64,000 nucleotides of DNA, taken from assembly GCA_030374735.1 (NCBI GenBank), contig JASCIV010000008.1:24727-88726 (forward strand). Direction: 5' to 3'. The DNA comes from Gracilaria caudata (Eukaryota; Rhodophyta; Florideophyceae; Gracilariales; Gracilariaceae). The notes below the pieces were generated by a model. It saw only the letters and a program-made list of their open reading frames with translations. It was not told where the DNA came from and ran no database searches. Of the stretch, positions 19,738 through 29,690 are shown piece after piece (position 1 is the first letter of the stretch; each line of letters begins with the position of its first letter). A program made the translations under genes and the position numbers.

Positions 19738-20724
19738 ATGACGTCGAGCGCGCAAGCCACGAATGTCTTGGATCCCGCCCCCCAGGATGCCATCTCGCGT
19801 GTTACGTTCGCCCCCAACTCCTCCCACATCCTCGTCTCGTCATGGGCCGGCACCATTGCGCTTTACGAATCCAACAGCGGGACCATGCGAACAGAAAGTA
19901 ACCTCGGCTCTGTTGTGCTTGATTCGACCTGGGTTGGCGACAATATGGTTACAGCCGGCGCTCTGGATGGCACTGTGCTGCTCGCCGTCGTGCGCGAGAC
20001 TGGCATGGACTGCCGCACGCTTGGTTTCCACTCTGCCGGTGTTCGCGCGGTCTCCAGTATTCCCGAGCACGGCATTATCTCGTCGGGCAGCTGGGACTCA
20101 CGTTTGTTGCTATGGGATGTACGCACCAACCAGCGCACCGCGTCCATTAATGCTGGTGGAAAGGTGTATGGCAGTGCGCGCTGCGGTCCATACGGCATTG
20201 TGTTCATCACCTCAAGCCGCCAAATACGTCTCATCGACTGTCGCAATCCATCTCAATTTTTGTTCGACATCATCCCCACCACGCTTTCGTATCAGCTCAG
20301 GGGCGTAAGTGCCTCTCTCAACGGCAGACAGATCGTGGTAGGCAGCACTGAAGGTCGTGTTGCTGTCGAGTACATTGATGAACCCACCCGTTCTTACTCG
20401 TTCAGATGCCATCGAGTGGAGGACGTTGCATACCCGGTCAATTGCATTTCTCACAACAAAAAGTATTCATCCTTCACCACGGGTGGGGCTGATGGACATG
20501 TAGCCTTTTGGGATGGTGATGCTAAGAAGCGCATCACCCAGTTTTCGAGATATCCCACTAGTGTCGCTTCTCTCGACTTTGACGCCGATGTAAAGCGCAT
20601 TGCGGTTGCCGTGTCGTATACTTTCGAGGAGGGCGAGAAGGACCACCCTCCGGATGAGGTCATCATCAGAGCGGTGGATGAATCTCACTTGGTTACTCGA
20701 GACGCCCCGCGCACCGGCCAATGA
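19738..20724 (+). CDS. BUB3: BUB3 mitotic checkpoint WD40 protein
   Basis: A seven-bladed beta-propeller that carries BUB1 and BUBR1/Mad3 to kinetochores. From ATG 19738 the protein is 328 aa, the same as in animals. The WD-type blades begin around residue 15, with SGSWDSRLLLWDVRTN in the third blade. The BUB3-specific late signature is clear: RVAVEYIDEPTRSYSFRCHR, YPVNCISHNKKYSSFTTGGA, YPTSVASLDFDADVK and the EEGEKDHPPDEVIIR acidic end. This separates it from the related RAE1. The upstream part of the open frame (19168-19737) is GC-rich and unlike BUB3, so it is treated as 5' flank. Confidence 0.93.
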   Translation: MTSSAQATNVLDPAPQDAISRVTFAPNSSHILVSSWAGTIALYESNSGTMRTESNLGSVVLDSTWVGDNMVTAGALDGTVLLAVVRETGMDCRTLGFHSAGVRAVSSIPEHGIISSGSWDSRLLLWDVRTNQRTASINAGGKVYGSARCGPYGIVFITSSRQIRLIDCRNPSQFLFDIIPTTLSYQLRGVSASLNGRQIVVGSTEGRVAVEYIDEPTRSYSFRCHRVEDVAYPVNCISHNKKYSSFTTGGADGHVAFWDGDAKKRITQFSRYPTSVASLDFDADVKRIAVAVSYTFEEGEKDHPPDEVIIRAVDESHLVTRDAPRTGQ

Positions 20725-21441
20725 CTTCGACTGCTTTCGAACGGTGTTGCAATTGCCACACCCATTTTTCCAGTTGCAAATAGGGGCAGTACCCTATCAA
20801 GAATGAATCGCTACTACCAGTATGGCCGCGCAAGGTGGACCGCTAATTATCAGTGAGCATCTGTTTATCATAAGCATCATTCCTACTAACGTTCCGAAGT
20901 GAAATCACTTTCGCTATGCTGCACTAACCGTCTTCAATGTTTCGAAGACCAATCGCTTGCAGAATTAACACCTCAACTTGAGATGAAGTATCTCTCATAG
21001 ATCACGGCGCGTTTTCCAATACTGAGTCTAACACGTACGACCACTCGTGAAGGTTGAAACTTTATGCTGAATCGAAGACGGCCGCTGGAGTCTCAAATAG
21101 GTTAAGCATGTGCTTGAGAACCACAGCGTACAACAAGCTTTAGGCTGGTTTTCACTAACGTCAATCATTCCTCACGAGCAGTCAGACTGACGCCCATTAA
21201 ATTCGCTGAGCAGCCGTCCCACGCGACCGTTAGTGGTATCCACTCGCTCCCATTCAACCTGCTTGTATGGTATCATTTTGCTATTCTGCTCTGTTCCGAT
21301 GGATGTTCTGTACAGGTCAATATCCGTCGAGTGGAAAACAAACGTGCAACAGTATGTTTCTTAAACACAGGCCCAGGGGACACTCGCACTCTGCTTTTGC
21401 TGCACTCGACGTTCGGTTCATTTCCATAACTGAGCAGACCA
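20725..21441. other. Gene-free stretch downstream of BUB3
   Basis: No coding frame, tRNA-like signal or clear repeat seen. It should contain the promoter for the secreted protein gene at 21442. Confidence 0.5.
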
Positions 21442-22599
21442 ATGTCTGCCATGATGACGTGGCTCCTACTCTTTATGTCCTTCCTCTTAACATATGGTCG
21501 CGTCGTTGCGGATACCAGAAGAATAGATGCTTCGCTAAAGCTATCTTCAGGAAACATATCGAAGGGGCCTACAGAATGTTACCTAGCAGCAGAATCCTGT
21601 GATGCCTGTCAAAGAGAGTGCAGGACGCAGGGTGCTCGCTATTATTTTGCAAGCAATGCACCAAAGTTGGACTATTCAAACTATGCCAAAAGTGTGGAAG
21701 AGTTACATCGATGTACAATGTACACAAAGAAACTTCGTCGCGGGTTGCCGTCATGGTGCGTGAATGACGGCACTCGCTACTTGGCAACCAGCGAGTTTAA
21801 ACCTACGAAGTCTACTTGCACGCGCGAACCGAAAGCTTGTGCGAAGTGGTTGGGGAAGGAGGCTGACAAGAACTTGCAAAGCGGTATTTGGAAGTCTGAA
21901 ACCAGCCTCTACGTTCTTGCGAAGAAGATGCAAGAACTTGCTCTAGCACAGGAGGATTTGTCCATTGAGACAAGGCGAAACAATCGTTCGAAAGAAGAGG
22001 CACACGAGATTGCCAAGGCTTGGAAAGAGCGGTGGTTAGATATGGCAACACTGCACCTTGAAAACCCTGAGGAAACGGTCACCAAGTTTGCAGATCCAGT
22101 TTTCGTGAACTATAGCCACATGAAAGGTGAAGGACAGAGAATCAAAAGTGAGGTCTCCCAAAACAACCTGTATGATGCTAACAATAGAAACAAGGCCATT
22201 CGCAAGGAAACTATGGACAAGATTCCCCTCTACCTAGGTTCAATTACCCAGCTGCAGAATCACGTCAAGTCCAAAAAGACGGAAACGGATAGGTATCTTC
22301 AGGAGATAAAGGAAATCGCGAATAGAACGGCCCATCTACAACTAGAAGCCACGAACATCATTTACGAAACAACTCATTCAAGTAATCTGGATGGAGAGAT
22401 CGCCCTCCTTGACCAAGAACTCTTGGACTTGTACATAGAACTCAAAAAAGAACGAGCCATTCTTCACGACGCGAACCTGAACTCCACTTTCTCAAAACTT
22501 CGTCTCGTTGGTATGATGCGTAGATTGGTTAAGGAGATTTCGATTGGGCAATCCGAATGTCCACCTTCCGAGAAATTTGGCGTTCATACCTCCAGTTAA
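21442..22599 (+). CDS. Secreted cysteine/coiled-coil protein of unknown function
   Basis: I do not recognise a family. ATG 21442 gives a typical signal peptide (MMTWLLLFMSFLLTYGRVVA, cleavage probably near residue 25). The mature N-terminal third has eight cysteines, including a C-x(6)-C-x2-C-x3-C cluster (CYLAAESCDACQREC), which suggests a small disulfide domain. From about residue 140 the sequence is helical and charged, with heptad patterns interrupted by two NxT/NxS glycosylation sites. No membrane anchor is visible, so it is probably secreted or vacuolar. Its TAA stop overlaps the stop codon of NOC1 on the other strand by two bases. Confidence 0.65.
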   Translation: MSAMMTWLLLFMSFLLTYGRVVADTRRIDASLKLSSGNISKGPTECYLAAESCDACQRECRTQGARYYFASNAPKLDYSNYAKSVEELHRCTMYTKKLRRGLPSWCVNDGTRYLATSEFKPTKSTCTREPKACAKWLGKEADKNLQSGIWKSETSLYVLAKKMQELALAQEDLSIETRRNNRSKEEAHEIAKAWKERWLDMATLHLENPEETVTKFADPVFVNYSHMKGEGQRIKSEVSQNNLYDANNRNKAIRKETMDKIPLYLGSITQLQNHVKSKKTETDRYLQEIKEIANRTAHLQLEATNIIYETTHSSNLDGEIALLDQELLDLYIELKKERAILHDANLNSTFSKLRLVGMMRRLVKEISIGQSECPPSEKFGVHTSS

Positions 22600-25376
22600 C
22601 GTGGTTTTCTTTTCTTTCGTCGTTTTCGCTTCGTGTTCATTTCTTCGTTCAAAGAATCAGCCTTTCGCTTTGATGGCACGTCTGAACTTTTAGCGGATGT
22701 TTTCTTAGCAAGGCCTCGTTTTGGTTGCGTAAATGAATCAGTTGGCAAGAACTCTTGTGCAGTGACCTGCTGATCTTCGTTAGAATCCATGCCGCCACCG
22801 TGCTCATCTTCCTTTCCACAACGGCGTTTATTCATCCGAAGAAGAGATACTTTCTCATCAGATGGGCGGGTATCTCTTTGATCCTCTAATCCATCGATTG
22901 CTTCCTCAAAGTCTTCCATAGGGGCAAATACGTCCGAAAACCCAAATTGGTGTGGGTTCTGTCTTACCGATATGCCGTCAACAACTTTTTCTTCTACGTC
23001 CTCGTGCTCATTCATTTCCCCTGCTCCATCAATATCCTCCTCCTTTCCAAAAGCCTTTTCAAATGCCATCAACTCGTCTTCATCTTCATCGTCCTCGTCA
23101 ACAAACTCATTCTGCTTCCCATCACTGAAAAGCACTTTGTCGCCCCCAAGGCGACGCATTTCAGCATACAGAGCCTTTTCAAATTCTTCTTCTTCTGAAT
23201 CTATATCTGAATCATGTACATCTCCCGGGATCTCAGCCCCTTCCGCGGGTAGCCCAGCTTCATCAACGTCTTCCACGCATACAACACGATCAGGATTGGT
23301 TTGAAAGAATCTTGCAAAGAATTTGTTATCCTCCAACACTTTCCCATGCTCGATAAAGTTCAGAAACTGTCGAGAGTTTGGTATGGGGTCAACTCGGTAT
23401 CGCGAAGATCTCTTTCCATGTAGGGACTTCGCGACACGATTTTTGGCTTTCTTGTAGCTGAACTTGTCCAAGAAAGCAATTTCTGCGAAGTCTTTCAACG
23501 GATCACCCGCATAATGAATTGCTTCAAGCTTCTCACAAATGGATGTAGCAAACATAGATACACTGGGATGGAAGTGGGCTGACAATCCGAGCATTTCCCA
23601 AAGGCAACTCTTTTCTGCCCCTGCAAAGCGTGGATCGCGCTTCTGTGGATTATACGCAGGCACCTCCTCATTCGACGATGCCCCTTTAGGCTCCATCTCG
23701 GACTCTTCGTCCTCCGTTTGTCCATTTGTTTGATTAAGGCCACGGGGCTTACTCATAACTGCATCCCCTTGTCTCATATTCTTGGCACCAGGTTGACGGG
23801 TTTCGGGTTCCACGTCTTCAAACACTTCAGTTTCATCGTCATTTTCACCTAATGACAAAAAAGAGCGGACAAGTCCTTTATGTCTATGCGAAAGAGACTC
23901 TGATATGACCATGATGCAAGCGCCTGCAAACCCTGCAGAGCCAAAGAAACTCGCCTGAAGCAGGCGTTTCGTAAATGCTTTCAGTCGATTCGTGCTTGTA
24001 TCAGATTTCATAGCTCTATACAAAAGATTCAAGAATGAAGCTTGCTTCTCTTCGCCAGACCACGCGACATCATAGATACGAGAGTATAAGGCTCGATAAA
24101 ATCTATCATTCTGTGTAGAATTCGCCTGTGAGATTTGCAGTAAGAACGCCAACGCCTGCGTTGCTGATGCTATAGATTTCCCATGTGCTACTCGAAAGAG
24201 CGTGTCATAATGTGTATTGTAAGTCGTTGAATCCTCTTCTGGTCGCGTGTACGGAAATGCTCGGTTCACCCCAACCAAGAGAGCACCCAGTAGACGCGTA
24301 CCGCCAACGCCTTGAACTTTTTCCTTTGCCTTCACTTCCCTCTTCACAATCACGCCCTTTCTTCTGATGCGTTTAATCTTTATCTTCTCTCGTTTCTGTG
24401 TTCCGGGTTTCGATTGCGATTCCTCTTCTGAAATTATCCTAGTGAATAAGTCCATGTACAAGCGCACAAATCTTCGAGCCAGTTCCACATCGTTCCCGGA
24501 GAATCGAATCTGATTGAGAAAATTGACAGCATAGTACTGTGCTTTTCGGGACACATTTTGCCGTAAGATAAGCAGCTCCACTTCTTTGATTACCACCATT
24601 TGCATCTTTGGGTGATGCTCATAGATGAGTTTCAAGAGCAGTTGAGCCGCGAGAGAAGAAACTTTGCGCTCTGGATCTCCAAGCTTGTTGACGAGCATGG
24701 CCAGCAACATGTTCTCATTCTCAGGTTTCTCAATGAGGAGTTCGGCCATGTACTTAAGCGCCGTTTCTCTCATAAACGTGAGTGGGTCCCTTCCACATTC
24801 CTCGAGGACGTCCACAAACTGAGCGTAAATGGCTTTCAGTTCACTTTCGAAAAGAGCGTATATCAGATGCCTTTTGGTCAGTGCATTCTTCCCACAAGAA
24901 AATTCCCGATTCTCGAAGGAAATTAGACGACGACTATTAGGAAGAAGATTATTGACGAACAGATCCTTCAGAGCTTCAAGTGCGCTTTTGCGCTCTCGCC
25001 TGATTTTCTTCCTGGCAAATTCCAACATGTTCTGAAGCTCATCAAGGCGATGGACCGGGCTTTCTTGTACAAGAAGTGTCTCAGCTGCAATCTTATCGCT
25101 TAAAGTTTTTTCCTTGTCTAACGCCTTTTTGATCGCCGCGCTCGACGAATTGTTTACCTTTCTCTCGAACACTTGACTCGCAGATGAAAGGGCTTTCGTT
25201 GCTACTTCCTTCCATAAAGATATTTCTGCTCGGGGTCCTCCATGGCCCTCTTCAGGCCACTCCGGTTCGCAGTCATACCAGTGTTCACCCTCGAGGTCTT
25301 CATCAGCCAAAAGCTGTCCAGGTAGATGATGCAAAGCCAGAAGTCGATCACCTGGTTCCGTTGACGTTCGCCCCAT
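22596..25376 (-). CDS. NOC1: NOC1/CEBPZ (Mak21) ribosome biogenesis factor
   Basis: Nucleolar protein needed for 60S pre-ribosome assembly, acting with NOC2. The frame opens at ATG 25376 and is intronless (926 aa). N-terminal HEAT-like helices (about 150-310) include SSLAAQLLLKLIYEHHP and RKAQYYAVNFLNQIRF. The CBF/Mak21 domain follows (about 355-640), opening RLLGALLVGVNRAFPYTR and ending near CLWEMLGLSAHFHPSVSMFA, the segment typical of CEBPZ/Mak21. The last third is acidic (EEEEFEKAL, EDDEDEDELMAFEKAFG) and closes with a very basic tail (TKRKRRKKRKPR) suited to nuclear import and rRNA contact. It overlaps the stop codon of the convergent secreted-protein gene. Confidence 0.92.
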   Translation of the reverse strand: MGRTSTEPGDRLLALHHLPGQLLADEDLEGEHWYDCEPEWPEEGHGGPRAEISLWKEVATKALSSASQVFERKVNNSSSAAIKKALDKEKTLSDKIAAETLLVQESPVHRLDELQNMLEFARKKIRRERKSALEALKDLFVNNLLPNSRRLISFENREFSCGKNALTKRHLIYALFESELKAIYAQFVDVLEECGRDPLTFMRETALKYMAELLIEKPENENMLLAMLVNKLGDPERKVSSLAAQLLLKLIYEHHPKMQMVVIKEVELLILRQNVSRKAQYYAVNFLNQIRFSGNDVELARRFVRLYMDLFTRIISEEESQSKPGTQKREKIKIKRIRRKGVIVKREVKAKEKVQGVGGTRLLGALLVGVNRAFPYTRPEEDSTTYNTHYDTLFRVAHGKSIASATQALAFLLQISQANSTQNDRFYRALYSRIYDVAWSGEEKQASFLNLLYRAMKSDTSTNRLKAFTKRLLQASFFGSAGFAGACIMVISESLSHRHKGLVRSFLSLGENDDETEVFEDVEPETRQPGAKNMRQGDAVMSKPRGLNQTNGQTEDEESEMEPKGASSNEEVPAYNPQKRDPRFAGAEKSCLWEMLGLSAHFHPSVSMFATSICEKLEAIHYAGDPLKDFAEIAFLDKFSYKKAKNRVAKSLHGKRSSRYRVDPIPNSRQFLNFIEHGKVLEDNKFFARFFQTNPDRVVCVEDVDEAGLPAEGAEIPGDVHDSDIDSEEEEFEKALYAEMRRLGGDKVLFSDGKQNEFVDEDDEDEDELMAFEKAFGKEEDIDGAGEMNEHEDVEEKVVDGISVRQNPHQFGFSDVFAPMEDFEEAIDGLEDQRDTRPSDEKVSLLRMNKRRCGKEDEHGGGMDSNEDQQVTAQEFLPTDSFTQPKRGLAKKTSAKSSDVPSKRKADSLNEEMNTKRKRRKKRKPR

Positions 25377-25967
25377 CGTCGTCTGAGAATCTATTCGAGA
25401 AGAAAGATCTTCTTACATACATTCAGAAAAGTTATGTAGCTTCCTTTGATAAAAGATAGGTGTTGAACTAATAAACGACATCACTGAAGTGTTACTGACT
25501 CGAAGTTCGGGCCCATCGTGAACTTTCCCAGCTGAAGTGAACCTCACTCCATTTCAATGAAATCAGTGAAGTGTTCACTGAACACTTTGGTGTTGAACAA
25601 ATCACGTGACGCGTCCTAAATTTATTCAAAAAACTAATGCATTCGTCGTCCTGCTGTTGGATCAAACACTGATCCCCCCCAAAGCACGACCGGAAAAAAG
25701 TTGATGAAATTGCACACCGAAGCGTGGTGATATAATGCGATGGGTTGTCCTTACCACATCTATCCCAGGTTATGGCCAGTTCATTCATCCTTGATCCTTG
25801 ATTAAGGCAATATGACAAGGCTCCTTGCCCCCATCTTGTAACACCCGAAGTAAAGCAGGAACTCTTCGTAACACCCGATTTATAAATCTGGTATGCATAA
25901 ACTGCAATCCGACATTTCTGTCGTTCGATAATCTTTCTCTAAAACATTTCTTCAAGAGCAACATACC
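25377..25967. other. Divergent promoter region NOC1/RPA2
   Basis: No coding frame. It contains a short direct repeat around 25488-25600 (TGAAGTGTT and TCACTGAA variants) and a TTTATAAATC segment near 25877 that could be a TATA-like element about 85 bp before the RPA2 start. Divergent placement of two ribosome-production genes is noted, but no shared motif was identified. Confidence 0.4.
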
Positions 25968-28900
25968 ATGACAACGGAGGACCCGAAAAACGCTGAGGGG
26001 TCGAGCAAACCATCGTCACCACCCCCATCACCAACACCGCCGCCACCACCACCCCCAAAGCCCAAGTTCCCTCCGCGTAATGACATTCAGCCCTCAACGT
26101 TGCCTGGAGGCTCCGAGGATGCACGCCACGAGTTTCTTAGAAGATGCGTTGCGGCTCATGTCCAATCCTTTGATTTCGCAATTGAAGAAGGACTTCACCT
26201 TATAACTGAAGAACTTGATCCTGTGGTATTTCGGGGTCCAAGCAACAAAGCTGGCAAGTCGGAACGGATTTCAATAAGAGTCCATGGTCTTTCGATACAA
26301 AAACCACGTGTTAATTTGGAAGGACCTGGTAAGGTTTCCAATATGCGTCGGGTACACCCATCTGAGTGTAGAAGAACTGGTGCAACATACGTAGGAGATC
26401 TGTATGGATGCTTCACGATAATATATGGAAAAGAGGACAGAGTAGACATTGCTTCACAGAGAATTGCCCGTATTCCGATAATGGTGAACTCTGTGGCATG
26501 TCATCTGCGAGGCAAATCACGAAAACAACTCCTACAACTTGGAGAGGAAGAATATGAAGTTGGAGGAACCTTTGTGGTAAATGGTGCCGAGAAGGTTATT
26601 CGCCTCGTTGTAGTCCCGCGTTCAAACCACCCAATTTCTGCGGTGAGAGACGCAAATGAAAATCGAGGTGCAACGTTCACGAAACTGTCTGTGAGTTTCA
26701 GATCTATGCGAAGGGACTTGACCACATTCACTACACACACGCATTTGTTTCGAAATGGTGCCGTACGAGTCCGAATCACGATTAACAAGAACGAATACTT
26801 CATTCCTGCAGGTGTTTTAATGAGAGCATTTCTACCATCGGAGACCACTGATAGGGAAATATATGAACTCATCGTGGGCGGTGAAACAGAGAACACTGCC
26901 CTTTGTAACGCTGCCATTGCGATAATTAAGGAACTGAGCGAAAGAAGTGCGCATTTTCGAAGGAAAGACTCTGAGCATTGGCTAAGCCCTTCTGTTTCGA
27001 GGAATGCCGCTATTGCGTACCTAGGAAGAAGCTTTAGAGCAGTAATTGGCTACGATGATGAGGACACCTCAAATTTTGAAGCAGGCGCCGCGCTTTTGCG
27101 GAAGTACATCTTCGTTCATCTCAGCGTTGGATCTTACGCACCACCGAATGAATCGCTTGATAGGTCCAAAGCAGACATTTTAGTACATCTAATTCGCAAG
27201 CTTGTTGGAACCGCAGCCGGAAATATCGAAGTCGACAATCAAGATGCGCCTTCTCACCAGTCTGTAATGACACCTGGGCAATTATATCTGGGTTTTCTAA
27301 AGGAGAAATTGGAAGGATTGTTGCGGAGGGTGGCCTCTCTGGTTCGTCGCGAGAATGTGAAGAGGGAAGAGAATCCTACCAAGACTTCTATAAGCAGGGA
27401 AGAGCTTCATTCACTTGTAAAGGAGAGTTTAAAGAAGGCTATTCACTCCGACATGGTCTCAAAACACATGATGTATCTTCTGTCTACCGGGACGCTTTTG
27501 CAAAGCAGTGGTCTTGATATGCCCCAAGTTCTAGGATATTCCGTGATTGCTGAACGAATCAACTATCTACGATTTATTGCGCAGTTTCGGGCACTTCACA
27601 GAGGTACTTTTTACGCCGAAATGCGTTCCGTATCTGTCCGAAAGCTTCTGCCTGAGGCTTGGGGGTTTATCTGCCCTGTTCATACACCAGACGGAGATCC
27701 TTGTGGTATACTCAACCATCTTAGCTCAACCGCAATTGTCACGAATGGATATGCGGCAAAGAGGGAAGAAATACAGGATCTACTCTCCGATTTCAATATC
27801 ACCCCAGCTCCAGCCTTATCTGCTGTACACATGGTATCACCGAAGAGTACTATTCCTGTTTTAGTTGACGGAAGAGTCCTCGGGTTCGTCGAAGAATTTA
27901 GTGCCCGAGAGCTCACACAACAATTGCGCTACACTAAGATCAGAAGTGCTGTGTCAGTACTTTCAGATAAAGCCGAGATCATTTACGTTCCTCCAGGCGA
28001 TGTTAAAACATTTCAGCCGGGAGTATATGTTCACACTGGTCCGAGTCGTCTCATGAGACCTGTCAAATGGCTCGCGAAGTCTGCTTGGAAGAACACTAAC
28101 GTTGAAGATGACAATCTTGGGTTGGATGAGTGGATCGGAACGATGGAACAAGTTTTCCTGAGAATACGCCCCTCCGTAGACAATCAGATTAAGTCTGTCA
28201 ATCCGATTTCCATGAGGGGTGCTACCCATTCTGAAGTCTCGTCAACCTCATTCCTCTCGGTGCTTGCGTCTTTAGCACCGTTTCCGGAGATGAATCAAGG
28301 TCCAAGAAACATGTTTCAGTGCCAGATGGCGAAACAGAGCATGGGCACACCATGTCATGCGATTTGGAATAGAATGGATGCGAAAGTTTATAGGCTTACA
28401 TATCCACAGGTCCCAATAGCGAGAACTAGTTGTATGCAAGATCCAATGGGTGCTGATCTGCACCCAAATGGCATAAATGCTGTGATTGCAGTCATAAGCT
28501 ACACAGGAAATGATATGGAAGACGCGTTAGTGATAAATAAGGCAAGCCTTGAACGCGGGTTTGCGCATGGAACTGTGTACGTCAATAACCGTATTAACTT
28601 GGATGCAAATGCTGGGGGAAGGGATTTTAGGTTAATTCGTCTCACTGGGGAAGAAACAGAAACGATAAAAACTGTCGATGAAGATGGGCTACCGGTTGTT
28701 GGAGCCCGAGTCAGCCAGGGAAGTGCCCTGTACGGGATTTGCAACCTTCATGGGTCGTCAAATTTATCTGATGCAAAATGGACGAAATATAAGTCCGTGG
28801 AAGAAGGAACAGTGGACGAGGTCATTGTTTACAATTCGGACATGTATCGAAACGCTAAGGGTTATCGTGGTCCTGGTATTCGGGAAGCAAATATTCGGAC

Positions 28901-29690
28901 GCGAACATCTCGACGACCATGTGTTGGGGATAAGTTTGCTAGCCGTGCGGGGCAGAAGGGTACGATGTCAGCGTCCTGGCCATGCGAAGACATGCCGTTT
29001 TCTGAAAGCGGGATGACCCCGGACATTCTCTTTAATCCGAATGGGTTTCCGAGTAGAATGACGATCGGAATGATGGTAGAGGTAATGTCAGGAAAAGCGG
29101 GAGCCCTTCATGGCCACTTCAATGATTCTTCTCCCTTTCAATTTGATGAAGAACACCGTGCCATTGATTACTTTGCTGATCAACTCACGAAAGCTGGATA
29201 TGAGCATGCTGGAAATGAAACCCTCTACTCAGGATACACAGGAGAGCCGTTCGAAGTGAATATTTTTACTGGTGTAGTCCACTATCAAAGGCTTCGACAC
29301 ATGGTACTTGACAAATTTCAGGTGCGAACTACTGGTCGCGTTCATCCTCTTTTCCGACAGCCAATTAAGGGGCGAAAGAAAGGTGGAGCTATTCGTTTCG
29401 GTGAAATGGAAAGAGACGGACTTCTAGCTCATGGCGCATCTTTCTTGCTTCGCGACCGCCTTGCAATGGCCAGTGATATGCACATAGTCCGTGTTTGCAC
29501 TGGATGTGGGTCTTTACTAGGACCATCTCGTAGAAAATCCGAATCCGACATCGAATGTCGCTTGTGTGAAACCGATGGGCGGATGCCAGCAATTGAGAAA
29601 GTGGGAATGCCGTACTCGTTCAAGTACTTGACAAACGAATTAGCGGCTATGAACATCAGGACTGTGTTCTCGTTGAAAGAGGTATTGTAG
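25968..29690 (+). CDS. RPA2: RNA polymerase I second-largest subunit (RPA2/A135)
   Basis: Catalytic partner of RPA1 in rRNA synthesis. Start ATG 25968 is followed by a proline-rich leader (PPPSPTPPPPPPPK), then the protrusion domain beginning HVQSFDFAIEEGL. The lobe, fork and hybrid-binding domains follow in normal order: the fork has YAEMRSVSVRKLLPEAWGFI then CPVHTPDGDPCG, and the hybrid-binding domain has GYTGNDMEDALVINKASLERG-like residues near 850. Pol I identity is shown by DMPFSESGMTPDILFNPNGF then PSRMTIGMMVE, and by KGRKKGGAIRFGEMERDGLL. A C-terminal zinc site is present (VCTGCGSLL...CRLC). The length of 1240 aa is slightly above usual. An odd point is GDKFASRAGQKG: relatives have histidine where alanine stands here. 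The stop is TAG, a normal use of that codon. Confidence 0.93.
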   Translation: MTTEDPKNAEGSSKPSSPPPSPTPPPPPPPKPKFPPRNDIQPSTLPGGSEDARHEFLRRCVAAHVQSFDFAIEEGLHLITEELDPVVFRGPSNKAGKSERISIRVHGLSIQKPRVNLEGPGKVSNMRRVHPSECRRTGATYVGDLYGCFTIIYGKEDRVDIASQRIARIPIMVNSVACHLRGKSRKQLLQLGEEEYEVGGTFVVNGAEKVIRLVVVPRSNHPISAVRDANENRGATFTKLSVSFRSMRRDLTTFTTHTHLFRNGAVRVRITINKNEYFIPAGVLMRAFLPSETTDREIYELIVGGETENTALCNAAIAIIKELSERSAHFRRKDSEHWLSPSVSRNAAIAYLGRSFRAVIGYDDEDTSNFEAGAALLRKYIFVHLSVGSYAPPNESLDRSKADILVHLIRKLVGTAAGNIEVDNQDAPSHQSVMTPGQLYLGFLKEKLEGLLRRVASLVRRENVKREENPTKTSISREELHSLVKESLKKAIHSDMVSKHMMYLLSTGTLLQSSGLDMPQVLGYSVIAERINYLRFIAQFRALHRGTFYAEMRSVSVRKLLPEAWGFICPVHTPDGDPCGILNHLSSTAIVTNGYAAKREEIQDLLSDFNITPAPALSAVHMVSPKSTIPVLVDGRVLGFVEEFSARELTQQLRYTKIRSAVSVLSDKAEIIYVPPGDVKTFQPGVYVHTGPSRLMRPVKWLAKSAWKNTNVEDDNLGLDEWIGTMEQVFLRIRPSVDNQIKSVNPISMRGATHSEVSSTSFLSVLASLAPFPEMNQGPRNMFQCQMAKQSMGTPCHAIWNRMDAKVYRLTYPQVPIARTSCMQDPMGADLHPNGINAVIAVISYTGNDMEDALVINKASLERGFAHGTVYVNNRINLDANAGGRDFRLIRLTGEETETIKTVDEDGLPVVGARVSQGSALYGICNLHGSSNLSDAKWTKYKSVEEGTVDEVIVYNSDMYRNAKGYRGPGIREANIRTRTSRRPCVGDKFASRAGQKGTMSASWPCEDMPFSESGMTPDILFNPNGFPSRMTIGMMVEVMSGKAGALHGHFNDSSPFQFDEEHRAIDYFADQLTKAGYEHAGNETLYSGYTGEPFEVNIFTGVVHYQRLRHMVLDKFQVRTTGRVHPLFRQPIKGRKKGGAIRFGEMERDGLLAHGASFLLRDRLAMASDMHIVRVCTGCGSLLGPSRRKSESDIECRLCETDGRMPAIEKVGMPYSFKYLTNELAAMNIRTVFSLKEVL

